Positions 60,822 to 64,000 of a stretch of DNA of 64,000 bases are shown here, piece by piece; positions within the stretch are counted from its first letter, which is position 1, and each line of letters opens with the position of its first letter. Made by a program: the position numbers and the translations under genes. The notes beneath the pieces are model-generated. The model was not told where the DNA came from, did no database searches, and was given only the letters and a program-made list of their open reading frames with translations. This stretch comes from Rhizobium sp. RM (GTDB lineage: Bacteria > Pseudomonadota > Alphaproteobacteria > Rhizobiales > Rhizobiaceae): NCBI RefSeq assembly GCF_013390595.1, contig NZ_JACAWV010000023.1, positions 310,001-374,000 of the forward strand, in the 5' to 3' direction.

Positions 60822-62063
60822 TCAAAGACCCGACCATGCACGGTGAAGAACCTGTACGGCCAATGCTAGATCGGCCGGGTTCATCGCCTCATCCGGATTG
60901 TGGCTGCCATTCCAGTTGCGCAGGAACACCATGACGGAATCCCAGCCAGCCTGTGCGAAGGCCGCCGCATCGTGGCCACCACCGGACAACATTGTCCGCG
61001 GTGAGAGGTTCATTTTTGCTGCGGCACCGGAAATTTCAGCAGCAAGACCGCTGGACAGTTTCGTTGGCTGGCTGCGAGATTGCGGCCCCAAAATGAAACG
61101 CACACCCCGGGCCTTTTCGATGCGCGCGATCTCGTTGAGCAGGACAGTATCTACCCGGTCCAGGACCCTATCGTCGTCGCTTCGGATATCGACACAGAAA
61201 TCCAGGCGACCCGGGACCTTGGCGAAGGCATGTTCATTGCTGGCCGCATCGACCCGGCCGAAGGTCACGGCGAGATCTTGACCATCCTGCAAGACACGCT
61301 CCCAAGCCGCGTCCATACCCACGACAAGATCGGCAAACGCAAACACCGCATCTGACCTCGCTTCGCGCGGTGCACCGCCCGAATGCGCCCAGGCGCCCTC
61401 AATCGTTGCCTTGCGATAACGCAAACCGCCACGCACGCCGTGGACGATGCCGAAGGCTTCGCTAGCATTATCGAGGACTGGACCCTGCTCGATATGCAGC
61501 TCAACAAACCGCGCCGGCGCCAAGCCAGGCCCCCGCAGGACAGCCTCCGGATCTCCTCCAAGTTCTGCCATGTGATCGGCGAGTGTGCGTCCAGTATCAG
61601 CCCGCAGCGCTTGCATTTCTGGTGCGGTCAGCCTGCCGAGCGCGGCACGCGAACCGACGTACGAGACCGGAAACCAGACACTTTCTTCCGCCCGCGTCAC
61701 CGTCACCACTATATCGCTTGACGGAACTTCACCGCTTTTGACGAATGCCGCGGCCAGTGCCACGGCGCCTGCCACCCCCGCCTGTCCGTCAAAAGCACCG
61801 CCCATAGGCACGGTGTCGAGGTGAGAGCCAATATAAAGCGGCGGGGCGGTTCGATCCTTGCCCGGCAGGCGCGCAAACAGGTTGAGCGCCGGATCACGCG
61901 TCACCTCGAGACCGAGCACCCCGCATTCCTCTGCAACAATCTGATGTGCGGCGCTTTCCAGTGCACTGTAAGATGGACGGGTAAAGCCTGGTCCCGGTTC
62001 GGATATCGCATTGATGCGATCTATCATCCGGTCGATCGTGTCCTTGATGAAAACCTCTGTCAT
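60822..62063 (-). CDS. N-carbamoyl amino acid hydrolase / allantoate amidohydrolase family (M20)
   Basis: A 413-aa AmaB/HyuC/AllC-type enzyme. Metal ligands are seen as His81 (IGSHLDTV), Asp92 (AFDGQAGV), Glu127 (TRAEES), His in ELHIEQGP and His in NGSHNPDEAM. These enzymes split N-carbamoyl amino acids to amino acid, CO2 and ammonia, or allantoate. It overlaps the hydroxyacid dehydrogenase gene by ATGA. Together with the oxoprolinase-subunit and M24 genes this suggests breakdown of a ring-opened hydantoin or ureido compound. Confidence 0.88.
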   Translation of the reverse strand: MTEVFIKDTIDRMIDRINAISEPGPGFTRPSYSALESAAHQIVAEECGVLGLEVTRDPALNLFARLPGKDRTAPPLYIGSHLDTVPMGGAFDGQAGVAGAVALAAAFVKSGEVPSSDIVVTVTRAEESVWFPVSYVGSRAALGRLTAPEMQALRADTGRTLADHMAELGGDPEAVLRGPGLAPARFVELHIEQGPVLDNASEAFGIVHGVRGGLRYRKATIEGAWAHSGGAPREARSDAVFAFADLVVGMDAAWERVLQDGQDLAVTFGRVDAASNEHAFAKVPGRLDFCVDIRSDDDRVLDRVDTVLLNEIARIEKARGVRFILGPQSRSQPTKLSSGLAAEISGAAAKMNLSPRTMLSGGGHDAAAFAQAGWDSVMVFLRNWNGSHNPDEAMNPADLALAVQVLHRAWSGL

Positions 62064-63007
62064 GCCAGCAAACGCTCCGGTTCATTGAGTGCCGTCACCG
62101 GACGTTCTCCAGAAAGCGCGGTCAGAACATGCCTCGCCGAGCCGATGGCGACACGTTTCAAGGCTTCCAGCGTGGTACCCCCGAGATGCGGTGTGAAGAT
62201 CACCCGTCCGCTGGCAGCAAGAGGACCAATCGGTGCATCGTGGGAATAAACATCCAGCCCCGCAGCTGAGATACGGCCGTCGGCGACGGCATCAGCCAAC
62301 GCGTTCTCGTCGACCAGACCGGCACGCGCTGTGTTGATCAAAATGGCCCCTTTCTTGATCATGGAAAGGGCTTGTTGGCCAATCAGTTCGCGGGTCTCCT
62401 GCCTGAGTGGAGTGTGAAGCGACACCAGATCGCATTGGCGCAACCCATCCTCGAGTGTTGGTGCCCGCTCGAAACCGTCGATGTCGGCAACGCGTGGCGA
62501 ATACACGAGAACGCGCATGTCCAGTGCCGCTTTCAGCATCTTGCCGAGGCCTGCACCTGTTGCGCCCCAACCAACGATAAGTGCCGTTTTTCCAGACAGC
62601 TCCGAAAAGGTCTCACGCTCGCGAAAACCGAAAAGACCTGCACGCTCATCACGATCAGCTGCGGCTATACGACGGGCGGCCGCAAGCGCGAGCCCGAGTG
62701 CCAGTTCGGAAACGGAGCGAGCATTGGCGCCAGGTGTGTTGCAGACCAGGATTCCTCGTGCCGTCGCTGCCTCCTTGTCAACCGCATCGTGCCCGGCACC
62801 GTGTACCACGATAACCCGCAGCCGATCGGCCGCCTGTATCGCTTCCGCCGACAAACCTCTGTCCCGCGTGATAACGGCATCGCACCCCTGAACATACTGC
62901 GACACCACGGCCATGTCAGGGCTCGGGCATATCACCGGTTCAACGCCCGCGGCTTTCAAGATCTCCAGACCGTCGGAGTGGACCGGTTGGACAATAAGAC
63001 ACTTCAT
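62060..63007 (-). CDS. D-2-hydroxyacid dehydrogenase (SerA-like)
   Basis: A 315-aa NAD-dependent dehydrogenase. The nucleotide motif is IVGWGATGAG (about 144-153). The catalytic Arg228 (NTARAGLVDE) and His274 (FTPHLGG) are present; the usual Glu is replaced by Asp257 in LDVYSHDAP. It should interconvert a D-2-hydroxyacid and the 2-keto acid. It overlaps its neighbours by ATGA at both ends. Confidence 0.88.
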   Translation of the reverse strand: MKCLIVQPVHSDGLEILKAAGVEPVICPSPDMAVVSQYVQGCDAVITRDRGLSAEAIQAADRLRVIVVHGAGHDAVDKEAATARGILVCNTPGANARSVSELALGLALAAARRIAAADRDERAGLFGFRERETFSELSGKTALIVGWGATGAGLGKMLKAALDMRVLVYSPRVADIDGFERAPTLEDGLRQCDLVSLHTPLRQETRELIGQQALSMIKKGAILINTARAGLVDENALADAVADGRISAAGLDVYSHDAPIGPLAASGRVIFTPHLGGTTLEALKRVAIGSARHVLTALSGERPVTALNEPERLLA

Positions 63008-63654
63008 CCCTCGTCTGTCCTTTCGGGAAATTGCTCCAGTTTTGCGAGAACGGCGTCACGCGCGTGTACTATGTGGTCTGCCATTATCCGGCCGGCCTCA
63101 TCTCCACGGCCGTCACGCAGTGCCGCAATCATGGCTAGATGCTCATCGCAGCTTTTCAGAAACCGGTCCGGAACCTGCGTGTGGTCAAACATGCAGGTGC
63201 GACGGCGCAAATCCTCGATCATAGCCGCCATTGTCTCGCTGCCTGTGGAAAGGGCGATCGTTCGATGAAACTCGTCATCCACCTGACGCTGCTCATCATC
63301 CTCACCCGGGCCGTTCTGCTGCAGGTGCCTGACACGCGCCTCCAGACCATCAAGGATGCCTGGCGCGACCGCGGTTGCGTGCCGCGCACAATAGGATTCA
63401 AGCACCTGTCGTAAAAAGAAGATTTCCTCGACTTCCTTAGAGCTTAACAGGCGGACCCTCAGAAACCGGCCATCCTGTGAGACCAAACCTTCCGCCTCGA
63501 TACGCTTGATCGCCTCGCGTACGGGTGTGCGAGACATTTCAAGCGCTTCGCCCAGCTTGGCCTCCTGCAAAGCGTCGCCTGGCGTCAAAGCGCCTGACAG
63601 GATCATCTGGATGATTTTGCCATAGGCTTGCTTTGCAAGCGGTTGCGTCGTCAT
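63004..63654 (-). CDS. GntR-family regulator (FCD type), copy 2
   Basis: A 216-aa regulator with LAKQAYGKIIQMILSG, EALEMSRTPVREAIKRIEAE in the DNA-binding half and VDDEFHRTIALSTGS plus CDEHLAMIAALRDGR in the FCD half. It overlaps the hydroxyacid dehydrogenase gene and the oxoprolinase-subunit gene by ATGA. Having two GntR regulators in one operon is unusual and suggests two inducers or two promoters. Confidence 0.88.
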   Translation of the reverse strand: MTTQPLAKQAYGKIIQMILSGALTPGDALQEAKLGEALEMSRTPVREAIKRIEAEGLVSQDGRFLRVRLLSSKEVEEIFFLRQVLESYCARHATAVAPGILDGLEARVRHLQQNGPGEDDEQRQVDDEFHRTIALSTGSETMAAMIEDLRRRTCMFDHTQVPDRFLKSCDEHLAMIAALRDGRGDEAGRIMADHIVHARDAVLAKLEQFPERTDEG

Positions 63655-64000
63655 GGCATGTCTCCTCGAACATTTTGCCGGTTCGGCTTTGTTACCAGAT
63701 TCCCCAACACGTTGCGCAACGCAGCACGCTCGAAAATCAGCAACGCCTCCGCCTCATCTTGCGAGACGTAGTTGAACCGCACGCTGCGGCCGCTTGTAAC
63801 CTGCGCAAGCCTTGGGAGATCGACGGATGCAACCGTGCCTATCTTCGGATAACCACCTGTGGTCTGCCGCTCCGCCATCAACACGATCGGCCGGCCGGAT
63901 GACGGAACCTGAATGGAACCGGCAGACGTCCCGTCGGAAACGATGTCATGGCCACGCTCGGCATGAATTTTCTGTCCATCCAGTATTTGTGCCATCCGGT
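63651..64000 (-). CDS. pxpC: C-terminal part of a biotin-dependent carboxyltransferase-like protein (5-oxoprolinase subunit C)
   Basis: The gene runs off the right edge; about 116 codons of its 3' end are visible. QTTGGYPKIGTVASVDLPRLAQ is the signature of PxpC/KipA/allophanate-hydrolase-subunit-2 proteins, and SSGRPIVLMAE precedes it. PxpABC opens 5-oxoproline to glutamate with ATP. Its partners PxpA and PxpB would lie to the right of the window. It is the upstream-most visible gene of the minus-strand catabolic operon. Confidence 0.82.
   Translation of the reverse strand, partial: RMAQILDGQKIHAERGHDIVSDGTSAGSIQVPSSGRPIVLMAERQTTGGYPKIGTVASVDLPRLAQVTSGRSVRFNYVSQDEAEALLIFERAALRNVLGNLVTKPNRQNVRGDMP

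Overview
The window reads like an accessory replicon (a plasmid or the secondary chromosome) of a Rhizobiaceae-type alphaproteobacterium such as Agrobacterium or Rhizobium. The evidence is a moderately GC-rich base composition, tightly packed operons with many 4-base ATGA overlaps, a very high density of ABC importers and their regulators (LysR, GntR, Rrf2, MalT-like), and no ribosomal or other housekeeping genes. The genus is inferred from gene style only. No tRNA, rRNA, insertion sequence or CRISPR array was seen.

Region 1 (1-18.9 kb) is mostly minus strand and holds two Dpp/opine-type ABC importers. The larger unit (16387 down to 4752) encodes two permeases, a fused ATPase, and then HyuA-like, DUF917, solute-binding protein, DUF917 and HyuA-like genes in mirror order, followed by an isoaspartyl peptidase/asparaginase-type hydrolase. 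This looks like import and ATP-dependent opening of a cyclic amide, hydantoin, thiohydantoin or cyclic peptide. A divergent 784-aa MalT-like activator (16520-18874) probably controls it. A LysR regulator and a second permease/permease/ATPase set, with the start of a possible serine hydrolase, fill the left end.

Region 2 (18.9-28.5 kb) has two FecCD/BtuCD-type metal-chelate importers. One (18886-23076) has two paralogous binding proteins with an unusual Cys-Cys pair. The other is an operon headed by a cobalamin riboswitch, in which binding protein, permease, ATPase, pseudoazurin (a blue copper protein) and a methyltransferase are all joined by start/stop overlaps. Each importer has its own copy of a closely related SAM methyltransferase.

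Region 3 (28.8-57.2 kb) is a sulfur-scavenging island. It starts with a four-cysteine Rrf2 regulator and continues with a flavin reductase, SsuD, a YeeE/YedE thiosulfate-type transporter, a periplasmic rhodanese, one complete Dpp-type ABC importer with three separate Tat-type binding proteins, three acyl-CoA-dehydrogenase-fold proteins (at least one of DszC/SfnB type), two flavin monooxygenases of the NtaA/DszA and SsuD/SfnG types, and two proteins that keep the catalytic Cys, His, Arg and Gly residues of the desulfinase DszB. Together they resemble a 4S-like pathway (oxygenation of sulfur, C-S cleavage, release of sulfite) directed at unknown organosulfur compounds.

Region 4 (57.2-64 kb) is a catabolic operon on the minus strand: 5-oxoprolinase subunit C-like, GntR, D-2-hydroxyacid dehydrogenase, N-carbamoyl amino acid hydrolase, GntR, M24 creatinase-like hydrolase and VOC protein. 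A DapA-family lyase converges on it. It probably degrades a cyclic or ureido amino-acid derivative.
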